DNA of 64,000 nucleotides, from NCBI RefSeq assembly GCF_003265705.1, contig NW_020313057.1, positions 3,321,893 to 3,385,892 of the forward strand, read 5' to 3'. The stretch is from Callorhinus ursinus. Its lineage: Eukaryota; Chordata; Mammalia; Carnivora; Otariidae. The notes under the pieces are model-generated. The model was given only the letters and a program-made list of their open reading frames with translations, did no database searches and was not told the origin of the DNA. Positions 22,716-35,616 of this stretch are shown piece after piece (position 1 is the stretch's first letter; each line of letters opens with the position of its first letter). The position numbers and the translations under genes were made by a program.

Positions 22716-23020
22716 GTTAGTGAGTTAGGCTTGACTATTTTTCTGATGACATGAAAGTTTTGAATTAAAGAGACAAGATAATCAATTAATCCATGGGAAG
22801 GATGTGCAGAAAGCAGATATGCCTCAGTAACTACTATGGTTCTTCAGGACCATGGAATCAAAATTTAAGACTAAACACGCCTCTCCTCTTAACTGGACAG
22901 CTTGTGTTGTGACTGAATCATCCCCTACACCTTTCCTGCCCTTCCCACTTTGGGACCTCATCTTTTGGCATATAACCTATTGAATTCGGATGCAGATGCC
23001 CTTCTGAAACAAGGTTAAAA

Positions 23021-23260
23021 GTGATCAAAACTTGGGGCACCTGGGTGATTCAGTTGGTTGAGCATCCGACTCTTGGTTTCGGTTCAGGTCATGATCTCAG
23101 GGTCCTGACAGCAAGCCCCGCGTCGGGCTCCGCGCTCAGCGCAGAGTTGCTTGATATCCCCTTCTCCCTCTCCCTCTCTCCCTCCCCCCACACTCGCTGG
23201 CGCTCACTCTCTCTCTCAAGTAAATAAAAAAAAAAAATCTTAAAAAAATGACCAAAACTC
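23021..23260 (+). mobile_element. Can-SINE with decayed 13-nt target-site duplication
   Basis: The element spans 23034-23247 between gtgatcaaaactt (23021-23033) and atgaccaaaactc (23248-23260), 10 of 13 identical. The head is GGGGCACCTGGGTGATTCAG and the tail AAGTAAATAAAAAAAAAAAA. Three of thirteen flank changes suggest an older insertion than the one at 19451. Confidence 0.95.
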
Positions 23261-24439
23261 AAAAAAACTTAATAGACATGGCAAATAGCTGTGCCCTGTT
23301 TAACTGGATGTCCTTCCTTGGGTTAAGGTCTTCATAGGGCTTATCCAACACATAATAGAGTTGCAAGAGCTTTTGCAGAAAATGCCCCGTTATGGGGAGA
23401 AATGAGATACATTGCCTTTCCTTCTTTTATCTGCTTTCCTCCAAAATCACAGACGTTGATACTAAATCTAATAGATAGGTTTTCTTACAGCCCTTTTAAT
23501 CCTAATGTAAACTTGGGAAATGTCCAAAGAAAATGTGGGCGTTTCTGTAAAGTGCCCCCAGAAATAGTAATCTCTCCAGTGTTGATACAAAGTTGGACTT
23601 CTTGCTTCACCATGCAGAAAATCTTTGGTTCTCTAAGTTTTAAAGAGTTAAGAGAAGAGATGGAATGCCTTGGGAATTTTGGCAGGGCAAGCCAGAGCTC
23701 CTTCCCCTTTGCTTCTCACCCTGGATGGAATCTCGAAACCACAGGAACCCAGTGATGACTCGGGGCTGATGCTCTTCCCTCGATTTTGGGTTGACCTGCC
23801 CCCAAAGCCAGCTCTGTGTCCGCAGCAGTCCCCCGACAGGGAGGGATGTGCGATTATCTGCAGGGTGAGAGGCTTATTTTTACCTTGTCCCTGGTTAGTT
23901 CCCAGAGACAGGGAGAAAACATTTTGATTTAGGAGCTATTTGCTAATCCTTGAGGGAAAACAGTCCCTGCAGATTAGTGAGGGTAGAGGGAAGGTAGGAG
24001 GAGAGGAGAGTGGGACAGAGGAAACAGAGTTATTTTGACTGCATTTTTTCCTTACCCGATTAAATCTTGGTGACATTTGAACTTTGTGTTACTAAAAGAA
24101 CACAGCCCTGTATGTGGGGCCTGGGACCAGAGGGGTAAAGGCGGGGCCTGGAGCTGGCATGGCTGCAGGGCCGCTGGGCTCAGAAGACCTGCTATGTAGC
24201 TGGGACCGTCTCGTCTGGGGCCTGACTTCCCAGGTCCTGAGGACGTGTCGAGGGGGACACCTTTGGATCCTGCAGCTGATGCTGAAACCATGGTGCAACT
24301 CCAGGGCTGTCTACCAGGTGGGACCTGAAGCTCCTCTTACGTTTCTTTGCAGCATGAGAAATCAGCGGGGGATGGTGGGGAAGGAGCGTAAGCTGCTATC
24401 ACTTGTTTAGTGCTATGAAGCGTGTTGTGATAGTGGGGA
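23261..24439. other. Unique sequence
   Basis: No repeat recognised. The 117-codon frame at 23402-23755 (plus) has no domain, no splice context and overlaps a second open frame. I treat it as chance. Confidence 0.4.
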
Positions 24440-24640
24440 AGGGGCTGACATTAATTGAGCATCATCTTCTAGGTACCGGGCACCATGAGAGGTGCTTCGT
24501 AAATAGGACGCAATTCAATCTTCCGAACAAATGGGTAGAGTAGGTGCTTTCGTCACCGTTTTGAGATGGGGTTATTGAAACTCAGGGAAGGTTTATTGTT
24601 CATTCAAAGTCACACTGTTAGGAAATGACAGAGCCCTGTG
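24440..24640 (-). mobile_element. MIR-like SINE, diverged
   Basis: 'attaattgagcatcatcttc', 'tgggtagagtaggtgctttc', 'gttattgaaactcagggaag' and 'caaagtcacactgttaggaa' follow the antisense MIR order with many substitutions. Confidence 0.6.
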
Positions 24641-26985
24641 ATTTAAAGCAAGGTTTTTCTGGCTAAAAAGACAAGGACACCCTTTTGATGGGTTCATGTT
24701 CCTCTCACAGAAGAAATGCTGTTTTCTCAAAAGATGTGCGTGTGCGTGTGTGTGTCCGTGTGTTGGGGGTGGTGACCAGCTGGTAAGGAGCGGGTGGCCA
24801 TGGGACAGGAGACAAGGAGGGAAGAACACTGAGAAACAATACTGAGTCTCTGGCCTCACCTTCCTGCCCTTTGGTGGCTTCCTCAGCAGCCTCTGAAGTC
24901 AGACCTCCACACGCAGCCTCTTTTTCTCAAGAGAGAACATTTTCTGCAGGAGGGTGGCCCTTCTGAGTCCCCTGGCTGGGGGTGCAGAGCCCTTCACACG
25001 GGGGAGACGAGAGGGTCTGGTTTCCCCGTCATCCATCCGGACTGGTGGCATGAAGCCAGGTCCTGCTTGCCACGGGGACTTCCCCAGCCCAGACTGAGAG
25101 AAAGGACTCCGACCTTACTGGGGGGTTGTGAAGGCAGAGTAGTAATGGGCAGCTCTTCCCCTGACTGCTTCTCGAAGGGAATGTCCCTAGCTCTTCCTCC
25201 GCTGGTGCTTTTTGCAACCTAGTTTCCCTCATTAAATCAACTTGAGTGGTTTTGCTCTCGGTTAGCTGGCTCACCCCACTGCTTGGAACCAAGGACATAC
25301 AGCTGGCCTTTGTATTTTTAGGCGTAATTTGGCAGCATATAATCCCTTAATGAACTGTAATGGCTAAACAGTACAGGGCCATGTGGCCACCCCTCCCCTA
25401 ACCCCACCTCCTGGAATGTCTGGACTTTCCTTGGAAAGGGACGTTTCCTTGGAAGACACGCCCAAAAGCCCTGTGTTGACTTCACAGAGGGACATAACCC
25501 TCCAGGACTCCCAGTCCTGCTTCTTCATCACCTTGTTGGCAGATGGGGTGAACATAGTTCAAGCGGTTTCTGGGAATGAGATCTTTTTCCAGAATTCTTG
25601 TGTTTGAAGGGCACATACCTGGAGTTTTACTACAAATAGCAAATCGATCGGCAATAGATCATAAAAGAAGCTTGAGAGCAGTCTTCCCAAATTGGACAGC
25701 AGTCTGAAAAATGTATACGGTATTTCAAAATGATGAGTTGTGAATCTGAAAGAATTCTGGAAAAAAATCTCCCAGATGGGAGATTCAAGTAGTCATGTGG
25801 CTGGTTTGTCCATGTGAAGCTTTTCCTGAACCCCTGGTTGGCGTTTGGTATAATCCCTTGGTCAGGAAAATTCTGTCTCCTCAGTTGTCACTGTGAGTGC
25901 ACATGAGTTTGGGGGTCCTGACCTTACCTCAGTCTCCCACTTGACCTCCTGTTTGTCTCCTCTCCTATCTCATCAAGTTATATAAAAACCAAGACTCTAC
26001 ATCCAGGAAGCAGGGTGGGCTAGCCCCCACCCAGGGGGCTTTTACAGAACTTCCTTTAACATCGTGAGTGTCCTGAAGAGAACATTGGATTATTGGCCAC
26101 CAGGCCTGGGAAAAACAAATTGTCGCTGCTCAGTCCACCAGCCCTGTGAGAAGCTAGCTAATCGCATCTCAGGCTCATTCACCGCCTGTCTCTGGCTGAG
26201 CCGGGCTGGTCAGCCCAGGGGCAGATGCCTGTAACCCGCACAGCCTTGTCCACAGCCGGCAGGTAATGCCCCCACGTACAAGCGGAAACCAGTCACTGAC
26301 GGGAGAGCCAGGATGGCAAGTCGAAACAGTTCACTAAGCCAGAGGTCCAGGGTGGCCAGTCAGCAGTCTGCAGAGCCAAGCTGAGGAGTAGGGAGAAGGG
26401 AGGGGAGCCCAAAGCCGAAAGCACCTGGCCCGAATGAGTTCCGGACAGGACTTACCATCCCCCTGTTCCCAGCCCCCACTCACGCAGGCAAGCAGGGTTG
26501 GTTTAAAAGGACATTTAAAATAAAATACAGGCTCATCCTCAAAAGGTCACAGCCTCCTGGGGAAGAGCCGAGAACCAAATTTTGTTTTTGACTAATAGAG
26601 TCTTCAAGGAAAGAGCAGAGAGAAACTAACTTTGCTCAGGGAAGACTTTACCAGAATATCTTTTATTCTCTCATGGCCTTTACTTTCTCCCTTCTAGAGT
26701 GGGGATGATAGTTCAAAGTGGTGTGCGGAATGAGTAAGGGCACGTTCGTGAGAGTGTGTTTCGCATACAAAAGCATATTCAAGTGGGATATGCTGGGGTT
26801 TTTTTAACAAACTGTCCTCTTACTGTTTTCTATCTTGGGAAAAAATTCATCAAGAGTGTCTTTATTGGTGATAAGGTGATTAATGGCCGTTCCTATATAT
26901 TTTTAGTTAATTGGGGAAAAGTCTGTGTGTTCTCCCTTATTCACACCCTGCTACCATCCTCATGACACTCTGGTACCAGGGGTGG
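24641..26985. other. Unique sequence, short (GT)n
   Basis: A short gtgtgcgtgtgtgtgtccgtg tract lies near 24738-24762. No transposon or exon signal is recognised over this 2.3-kb interval. Confidence 0.35.
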
Positions 26986-26989
26986 AGGT

Positions 26990-27720
26990 GTTTTGCACTG
27001 AGCAATCTGGACACAGACTCCCCAGGTGAGGAGCTCAGACCCACAAAACCGTCCCCACATGAGATGCCAGTCACAAGTAGTAGGTCCCAGATTCCCCAAG
27101 ACTTGCCCACAAATCACAGGTTCCCTGGACCCCCTTCCTGGATTCCATCATTGCTAGAACAGCTCACAGAACTCAGGGAGACACTTCTTATGTTTACCAG
27201 TTGATGATGTGATAAAGGATGTGACAAAGATGATGAAGAGATACACAGGGGGTATCTAGGAGGATCCTGGGCTCCTGTCCCCTTGGAGAGTTTGGGTTGT
27301 GCCACCTCCTGGCAGGTAGCTGTGCTTACCACCCTGGAAGCTGTCTGAACCCCAGTACTTTTGGGATTTTAATGGAGGCTTTTTCAAGAAGGCTTGATCA
27401 ATCATTAAGTGCGTTTCTAGCCCCTCTCCCTTTCCTAGAAGATGGAGAGGTGGGGCTGAACATTCCAGGCTTCTCATTATGGCTTGGGTTTCTGGTGAGC
27501 AGCCCCCATCAGGATCCCACCCAGAGTCACCTCATCAGAACAAAAGACACTGCTACCACCCAGGAAATTCCAAGGGATTTAGGAGCTCTGTGTCAGGAAC
27601 CAGGGTCAAAGACCAAATATTAGAACAGAAGATGTTCCCCGTGCTCTTATCACTTAGAAAAACTACAAGGGTTTTAGGAGCTCTGAGCCAGGAAGCAGGC
27701 GCAGAGACCAATATATATTT
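26990..27720 (+). mobile_element. Old LTR-like repeat (family undetermined), copy 1
   Basis: It shares an ordered series of blocks with 43545-44460: gctagaacagctcacagaac and tcagggagacac, then 'tttaatggaggctttttcaa', then 'agtcacctcat', then 'ggagctctg' followed by a gaccaaatat end. The order and length resemble an ancient endogenous retroviral LTR, but I cannot name the family. The 3' end is internally duplicated with a 95-bp period. Confidence 0.55.
27545..27715 (+). repeat. 95-bp internal tandem duplication in the LTR-like repeat
   Basis: The word ggagctctg recurs at 27582-27590 and 27677-27685, preceded in both by an aagggNtttta-like block and followed by ccaggaagc-like and agaccaaat-like blocks. 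The second LTR-like copy, at 44.4 kb, has this segment once. Confidence 0.65.
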
Positions 27721-27777
27721 TTTTCTATTAGTTCATAGCAATGGTTTCATGGTTTACAGTCTCTCTGTGGCCTAGAG

Positions 27778-27960
27778 TAATAGCTATCAATCCTGGCAGA
27801 ACTTTAGATTCAATTAGGAAGATTTAGAAACCCCCCATACCCAAGCCTGACTCCGAGAGATTCTGATTTAATTGATGTGGGGTCTGGGCATTGGTATGTT
27901 TTTAAAGCTTTCTAGGTGATTCTAATGTGCTAGAGGGTCCTTGAGCAGAGAGCCTCATTC
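27778..27960. mobile_element. hAT-type MITE remnant (MER58/MER5-like)
   Basis: 'atcaatcctggcagaacttt', 'gagagattctgatttaattg', 'gggcattggtatgtttttaa' and 'ggtgattctaatgtgct' are the usual succession for short hAT MITEs with inverted-repeat symmetry. Exact family and orientation uncertain. Confidence 0.5.
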
Positions 27961-28224
27961 TACCGTCAGGGAGTAAGCAGATACTTGCAAAACCTCAATA
28001 AGCAGCAACAGAGTCACGGGGGGGGGCACTCTAAAATATACACACACATACATTAATTTCATGAGACCCACCTTAGACTTAATGATTCAGAATATCTAAG
28101 CACAGGGGCTGGCACTCTGTATATGATCCACGATATTAGTAGGAACCACTAATGGAAGACAAAAAGCACTGTGACCCCTAAAGAGTGAGGGTTATAATTA
28201 AGGACGAGATCATCATGAGGATGA

Positions 28225-28300
28225 ACTCAGTTCAAATTAAGCCCATTGCTTGGCACATGCAAAGCACTCAGTAAACGTTAGCCGCTTTTATTATTCCAAG
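28225..28300 (+). mobile_element. MIR SINE 3' fragment
   Basis: 'cttggcacatgcaaagcact' then 'cagtaaacgttag' and 'ttattattcc' is the sense 3' end of MIR. Confidence 0.6.
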
Positions 28301-28781
28301 AACGAACGTGACTGCGTGAGATCACGCGGAGGGTGTGATGTTAGTCAGCACGTAGTGACCCCTTCTAGAACAGGCCTTGACTGCAGCCCCTGGGGGAACG
28401 CCCCTCATTCCCAGATCCCCATCATGCTCCAGCTCGAGGTCACACTGCTGGGAGCACCGGGCTCTTCCCCACAGGGACCTCTGCCTTTCTGCAGTGGTTG
28501 GCTCCCAGCACTTCTTTCCCACATCCCTCTCTCGGACAAGGGTTCATCGTGGAGCCTACAATCGATACAGAATCTATAATTCTATAATCCGGGGGGGGGA
28601 AGTTTTGAAAGAAAAATGACTTAAAAATTATGCAAACTTAGGTGTGAATGGAAAATCACAGCACACTCAAATGGAAGGCAGCAGACAAATACTGTAAGCA
28701 TCACAAAATCCAGAGAAATGACATGTCCATTAATTAACTGCCTGACACATCGATGTTACCCTTCTTTGTCCTGCATCTTTT
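28301..28781. other. Unique sequence
   Basis: A short G-run lies near 28590. No element or exon recognised before the SINE duplication at 28782. Confidence 0.4.
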
Positions 28782-28982
28782 GACTGCCTTACTTTTTTTT
28801 TTTAAAGATTTTATTTATTTATTTGTCAGAGACAGAGAGAGAGTCAGGCAGAAGGAGAAGCAGACTCCCCGCTGAGCAAGGAGCCTGATGCGGGACTCCA
28901 TCCCAGGACCCTGGGATCATAACCCGAACCGGGGGCTGACACTTAACCAACTGAGCCACCCAGGTGTCCCGACTGCCTTACT
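28782..28982 (-). mobile_element. Can-SINE with exact 12-nt target-site duplication
   Basis: The element spans 28794-28970 between identical gactgccttact copies (28782-28793 and 28971-28982). Plus-strand order is poly(T), AAAGATTTTATTTATTTATT, GA-rich middle, and a closing 'actgagccacccaggtgtcc', the reverse of the SINE head. Confidence 0.96.
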
Positions 28983-29431
28983 CTTTGATCTCTTCTTCAC
29001 AAGGCAATCACTCTGTCTTCCTCTCGCACAGCGGAGCGTAATGTGCCCCCCCATTACTGTTACTTTAGAAATGTTTCAGGCACACTCGTTGGAAATAGTG
29101 TGCAAATTTTTAGAATTGCTGTCAAATTTGGAAAGCCTTCTGCCAAGCTTCGTTTCCATAATGTCTTTTACCAAACATACTTGTTTACAGTAAGAGCACA
29201 GGTGTGTGCCCTCTAAACACAGGAATTCTGAGAAAATTTGATTACATTCTATTCCCTTTGATAAGAAAAAAAATCATAGGGTGCTTTTCTAATTGTGTAT
29301 GTTGTATATTATATAAACTCCTTACAGGGGGAAAAACTTCCACTTTCGACTAGGTGTTATGAGAAACAAACTCTTTACTTATAATTTTACCGGTCTACTG
29401 GTTGGAAGGTTTCTCCACAGACTAGCTTCTG
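28983..29431. other. Unique AT-rich sequence
   Basis: No repeat recognised between the two antisense SINEs. The frame at 28888-29193 starts inside the upstream SINE and is chance. Confidence 0.4.
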
Positions 29432-29670
29432 GCTCCTAGCATTTTATTTTATTTATTTTTGAAGAGATTTTATTCATTTATTTGAGACAGAGCACAGGCA
29501 GGGAGAGGGGCAAAAGGAGAAGGAGAAGCAGACTTCCCACTGAGCAGGGAGCCCCCCCGCCCCCCGCCGCCATGTGGGGCTTGATCCCAGGACTCTGAGA
29601 TCGTGACCTGAGCCAAGGCAGATGCTTAACTGACTGAGCCACCCAGGTGGCCCCTGCTCCTAGCATTTTA
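29432..29670 (-). mobile_element. Can-SINE with exact 15-nt target-site duplication
   Basis: The element spans 29447-29655 between identical gctcctagcatttta copies (29432-29446 and 29656-29670). It is antisense, with a degenerate tail and a C/G-rich expansion near 29552-29571. The minus frame of 117 codons across it is an artefact. Confidence 0.96.
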
Positions 29671-32480
29671 AACCTTATTTCTCCTGTGTGGGTGAAGGTC
29701 ATATACCTGTCCACAGCCAGGTGCTGTAACATGGAGTAATATCTGCATAAGGTCTCTCTCTGGACTGTCGTGAACGACACAAGGTATCGGCACCTAGCGG
29801 TGAGGAACCTGGCTGGAATCCATTTCCACACTGGTGCAGCTCACTTCCATCTTTTCATAGCTGGAAATGACTGTGAACCTCATACATACATCCCACTAAA
29901 CTCAAACTACGAGTACCTCAGCTCAACTTTACCCTTAGCTTTATTCCAAAAATGCCCACAGCCAGTCGGATGCTACCTGATCAAGAGGGGAGGTTTAACA
30001 GAAGGGAAGTCAGTGAAGAAAGAGCCATGAGTCATAACTGATGACAATTAAAATAGCTCACTTATGCAAATATGAGTATGTGCACATATTGCTAGGAATT
30101 GTCCCGGAGACCTAGGAAAGACCAAGAAGTGAAGAACCCTGGAGTTTAAGCTTCATGATGAATGCACCCCTGTACCCTCCCAGCCACCCTCCCACCCCCC
30201 GGTTGTGCAGTAGGAATTATAGGAAAAATAAAATAAATAAGACCAACAACCTGAATTATTGCCATGCCATAAATTGCCTCTGGCCTTAAAGATGGGGATC
30301 ACATATGTATGGCATATGTGAGCCTGCTTTAGATTGTGATCTTTTTTAAGTTGGATGTCATCAGTTTTTAAAATTGTTTTTTATCTTTTTATTTTTGGTC
30401 TATTTCTAGAAACTGCACCCTTCATGAGAGTTGTCAACTTTGTTTCTGCTCTTTATTTTCTGATGCCTGCCGAACAAAGCACAAAAGAGGCCACATACTT
30501 GGTCCTCCTGATTTTAGGATAGAAGCTGTATCAGAGAAAGTAGGAGTAGAAAAATGTCCCAGGGCACATTCCCACCTTCCTCTAAGAAGTGTGTTCTGTT
30601 CCATGGTTTTCAAATTATCTGTATTCACCCATCACGGCTGCTCCTGGGAGGAAATATGGACCAGTGGCTCTCGTGACCACCCAAGTGTCAGGAATCGGGA
30701 AAGAGTCCTTTTTAAATTATATGTACCAGTTTCATCCCAGGTCTCTACCCCTAGCTCTTTGTGGCCCAGGCCTGCAATGACCTGGATATACACACACACA
30801 CCATCAGCTAATCCACAAGCGGGCCCTACCATCCTGGCACGGGGTTCATCGTCAGCGAGAAAGCTTCGTGTGTCTTCTTCCTAGTAGAAAACATGTTTCT
30901 GAAACTGAGAGGTTCTAGAAATTGAACTATTTTGAAAGTGCAATGTTGTCAGCTGTCCTCATGATTATAGTGAGGACAGTGCTACATTCTCCTAACGACG
31001 CGCAAGTCCTCTCAAATGAGATTGGGTTTTCAATGATTCATCCGTATCTTCTGAAACAACTAACTCAACCAATCTGGGACCAGTGGGTTTTGTCGTGATT
31101 CCAGCAAACGTTTCCACATGTGGAAAGTTAGGCTTTGATTCTCAATTTGCTATTTTTGCTGTTCCCCTTTCATCATTGTGTTATGGCAATGTATGTTTTC
31201 AAAGGGCTGTGCCCTTTGTATTATTTAATGCCTACATATGGCGTGGGGCTTAGCCTTTTCTCCAGTGATCTATACCATGTGTTATGGGTAAAGGAAGGAA
31301 AAAAAGGAAGGTTTTCACCAAGAAGAACAATTAGCTAATTTATCCTATGTCTTTCTAAGTTTTGTCAAGTCTGCCCATTTGTGTGTTTTAACGTTTTCTA
31401 CCACTCACTGGTTGGCGCCTGTCAGTAAAGGATGATGTGTTTGCATTTCCACCAGGGCTTGAATGTCACACACCCTGTCGTTTGCAACAGTATGTTCTTA
31501 CATTGTCACGGAAGCACGTCTCTGCAATCAGACCGGGAGCAAAACTCCCATTCTTGGCTTTTCTAATTCTTTGATGTGGACAGAATTTGCAAACAATGTA
31601 AGAACTCGATTTTTACTTTGTTCATAAAATAGTTCTTGAGTCTGACATGGGATACGTTTTCATCCTCCAGGAAGGCATTTTCCTTGGTTCCAGTAAGAAA
31701 GTAATACTTTGGAGGTTTAAAAAGCCATCAGTTATTACTTCAACCATCTCTCACTTTGGTTCAGTCCCTCCCAACACATGCTAATCTACTTTCAAAGCAC
31801 TGTGCAAATCAACTCAGAATTTTAGCATTGGACCAATATCAGACTACCTTTGGACGACGAGAGCTTCTAAATTCTACCTAGGTGGGGCCTGCGGATAGTA
31901 ATCCCATTAGAAGGGGAGTAGCCAATTTTTCACTTAAATTGTATGTTTGGGCATCTCTGGGTTGGGGCTGATGGAGTCCAGGGGGGCCCTTGTTTCTCTG
32001 CCATTGCCATGAAAATATGATATTTAACTAAGCAGATTTTTTGCCTAACATCCTCAAAATGTCTTATTCTTCACAAACTCATGTCTTTTCAAAATCCCAT
32101 CCTTTGAGAGACAATTTTTCACTTTTTACTTTTAAGAGAACTACACAGGCATATCTTTTTTATAGTTTACCCAGTGCTTTCAAATGCTTTCCCCTCTTTT
32201 AGGTTCTCCACACCGCTGGGAGGTGTTATAAGTAAAGGGGATCACATCAAGGCTCAGGGAAGCTTGTGGCTGGCCTCTTTTGGGGAAGGACCTCAGGAGC
32301 AGTGCTGGACATTTGCTCTGGGGCAATGCCCAGCTATGCATATTCAAGCTGATTCTGAATAGCCCCTTCAAGAGTCATTTGGAAAACGATGATCAGCAGC
32401 AGCTGTAGAGCCAAGTCTTCTAAGTTACATTTCTAGCTTTTGCAGTGAATCTGGGTATGGCCTATGTCTGCCTCAGTTTC
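29671..32480. other. Unique sequence
   Basis: A 2.8-kb interval with no transposon I can name. Its ORFs (for example 30591-30884 and 31135-31338) lack domains and splice context. Confidence 0.35.
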
Positions 32481-32484
32481 TCCA

Positions 32485-32850
32485 CGAATTAAATGCAGAT
32501 TCACTCATTCATTCATGTGTTTGTCCATCCATCTAACAAATAATGAGCAAACACCTCCTATGTGTGAGGTATTGGCTATGTTCTGGAGATGGGGTGGTGA
32601 ACAAAACCAAACATGATTCCATATTCTTATAGAGGTTGTATGCCAGTGGTGGAGATCTGACAATCATTCATTCACTCAGTAGCGCTAGTGTAATAATTAT
32701 AGAAACTCAGGTGAAATTATACTTGTGGTTAATGCTCTGAGGACAAGGTACCTGGTGAACTTGCCTGTTCTTAGATATGTTCAGGGAAGTATTCCTGAGG
32801 CGGTTATACATGAGCAAGTGGGAGTGAACAAGGCAAAGGGGCAGGAGGGA
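32485..32850 (-). mobile_element. L2 LINE, antisense 3' region
   Basis: It begins with degenerate attcattcattcat units and 'acaaataatgagcaaacacc', then 'tggggtggtgaacaaaacca', and continues to 'gggaagtattcctgaggcgg'. This is the reverse complement of the L2 3' end in the expected order. Confidence 0.72.
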
Positions 32851-32870
32851 GACGGCCAGGAGTAACACTA

Positions 32871-33799
32871 GCTACTGACCCAAAGTTGCTGCAGTAGGCA
32901 AAACAAGAATACTGAATTTGTTAGGCCCATCAATCACATGCCCTTCTTTAATAAGTGCAATGTGTTTTATATCATTTACAATAACAGTGACCATACAGCT
33001 TGACCAGTGTGGTCACTGGATGCTCTTCACTTAGTGTTGTCCTGACCCACTGCTGGACCTTCTGAAAATGAGCTGGACTATTTGGGAAGCCCCACCAACC
33101 AACCTCAGCTGGAAATTTTCTTCTTTGTCAAGGCTATGAGCTCATCCCCACACAGATGGGTTCCCAATAAATGATGATTGTGCAATCTGATTATTTTCAT
33201 GTCACGCTGACTCCCTTTGGAAGATGGAAGCAGGGTACGTGGTCCCTATCATCTTTCCAAGTGAGAGGAGAATTTCCTCATCGGGGCTGCACACCCTGCA
33301 GATTGAGAGAAAGCATGCACTTTAGAACTATATGGTCATTCTGCCATATCTCCACCAATAGTAAATTTTTAACTGTGGACAGTTGATTCGTTTTTATCGT
33401 AGGGCACATCAGTGAAAGTAACTTCGGCTTCTGCAGCAGGTAGCTTGGAAATCTAAGCAACTTGGCATTGCAGAAATTTAGTTCTCACTCATAGTAAGTC
33501 CAACAATACCCTGGTTGGTAGACAGTCTTCCGTGGGATCACTCAGGGTAATCTTGGGACTTTGCCCTCCTCTAGGGGCCCAGTGACCTATTCATTTACCA
33601 AAAGAAGACAGAAGGGAAGCACCCATCAGACTTTTTTAGGTGTCAGACCTAGCAGTGGTGGTCTTGCCTTCTGTTCACATCCCATTGGCCTGAACAGTCA
33701 CATGACCACCCCCAACAGGGACGCTGGGAAGAGCAGGTGCATGGGCAGCTGGCCCACCTACTGCAGAGCACTTCAGCTTAGCCTGGGTTAAAGGGCATG
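32871..33799. other. Unique sequence, possible undetermined old repeat at about 33560-33790
   Basis: The text around 33680-33740 ('cccattggcctgaacagtca' then 'catgaccacccccaacaggg') resembles a common old mammalian interspersed repeat that I cannot name. The rest is unique. Confidence 0.3.
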
Positions 33800-33960
33800 T
33801 CCCCTGGAGTCAGTCTAAGTCCCAATTTTTAGACCAAACCTCTTCTATAAAATGGAAATAAAAACTCTGGAATGAGACATTATATATAAAATACTTAGAC
33901 CATGCCTGATAAATAGTAAGGGCTCAGTAGATATTAAACCATTATTATCAGTGTATTCCT
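33800..33960 (+). mobile_element. MIR SINE
   Basis: Sense MIR with a degenerate core ('ttctataaaatggaaataaa') and 3' end ('catgcctgataaatagtaag', 'ggctcagtagatatta'). Confidence 0.65.
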
Positions 33961-35119
33961 TTGCTACAAAATAAAAGCAAGCTTGCAGATATCCAGTCAT
34001 GTTGTATCAGCTCATCTGAGAAGTGAGCAGGGATACAAAACAATATTTCTTAATCTCTCAAAGAAAGAAAAAAAAATCCTCAATTTCCAAAATGTGCATA
34101 GGATTGTGATTCATGAGCTTCCTTTTAAGTTTCCAGGGGAAATTTGAGGAAGTCTCTTGACGGACAATTCTGTCGGAAAATAAACAAGTTGTGACCCAAG
34201 CTTAGAAGCAGGAGATTTGGGTATTTTAGGTAGCAGATGCCCTGGGGAGTCAGAACCGAATGCAAGCCACAGGGAAGTGGGTTCTAGGAATCTGAAGGGC
34301 CCTCTGTTCTCCCCTCCCCAAGGAGCCTGGATCCAAGCTCGGGGCCCCGTCTCCCACACCATGTGGCTTTGTTGCTGTTTCCCTAAAGGAGCATTCTGTT
34401 TGTGATTTCCCTGTTCTGGGGAGGCCGCTGTGGCTTTTCCACAGCGTCTCCGGGTCTGGGCCAAATAACCTGCCGTTTGTTTTCTCTCTTGGCCAAGAGC
34501 TCAGGGCACCCCCAAGCATTTTCTGAGCAAGAGGAAGTGCTTGTTGATATTCTGCCCTGGGGGGCAAATTGCAGCTGAGGGCTCTGATCCAGGCATGGTA
34601 GCAGACAGGGGATGAAATGCCAGCTTTCACTGTGTGCTCGGGGTCGGAATTGGGGACACGGATGAGTTTGGCGTGGCCTCCTTTTAGCAACCGATGTTAT
34701 ATTTAGTTTGCCTCCCACGCCCATGAAGCCTTAGGTAAACCCATTGGCAAGAATTGGCTCAGCCGTTGCAACACGGCCTGGCCTTCCTCTAAAAGCTCTC
34801 TGCAGGATATTCAGAGCGTATCACCTGATGATAGCAAACCTTAAAGGAAAAAAAAAATTCGCAGCTTCTGAATCTGGATCGACATTATCAAATAACCATG
34901 GCGGGGAGGGAATCGCTGAGAGAGGATTCTGAGAATTCCAGCCAAAGCTGTCTAATAAAATTCCCGTATTTAATCCACTTTATAGAATAAAATACTTGGG
35001 GTGCTGGGGAATCTTGTTAGTCTAGAGTGAGCCCTTCTGTTCTGTCAGGGCTGCATCACAACCACCCAAGGTAAATACTTGTCTAGACTGGTTATAACTA
35101 TAAAAACTAAAATAAATTA
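33961..35119. other. Unique sequence
   Basis: No transposon recognised. Several overlapping minus-strand frames (34111-34724, up to 146 codons) lie in GC-balanced unique sequence in at least three frames at once, which argues against any one being coding. Confidence 0.35.
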
Positions 35120-35275
35120 AAGGTGTTTCTTTGGTTCCAAGTCCTTTACATATACATTAATTCTCCCAAGGATCCTCTCAGGTAGGTCCTTTGATTATTG
35201 CAGTTTACAGAGAAGACATGGAGGTTAGGTCACCTAGCCCCAAGGTCACCTAGTGACTAAGAAACAATCTCAGGC
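35120..35275 (-). mobile_element. MIR SINE fragment
   Basis: 'tctcccaaggatcctctcag', 'ttgcagtttacagagaagac' and 'caaggtcacctagtgactaa' follow the antisense MIR order. Confidence 0.65.
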
Positions 35276-35616
35276 CAGATTTGCATCGGCTCTTCATCAC
35301 TGGGTTTAGAAATTGTAGAAAACGCCAATAAATATACTGCAATATCAACCGTTTACCGGCAGGAGGACCTTCCTGATGTCCACCCTGGCCCTGACCTTGG
35401 TCATGACAAGTTTCGGGTGAACATGGCAGTGGTGTATTCAGTAATCCTTAAGACATGGTCTTTGGGTTGCCTTTCTCCTCTTCTGAAACTACTTGTCTGC
35501 ACTTTCTTTGTTGTGTTAGGAATTGAAGGGTAAAAATAGAGCTCTTTTCCAAAAAAAATCCCTGTGTAATACCCAACTTCTGCCTATAAGCCTAGATTCG
35601 ATCGCTTTGGTCTAAG

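Noticed and set aside
34250..34724. Overlapping minus-strand ORFs of up to 146 codons
   Set aside because: Two or three frames are open at once in unique DNA, none with a domain or clear splice sites.
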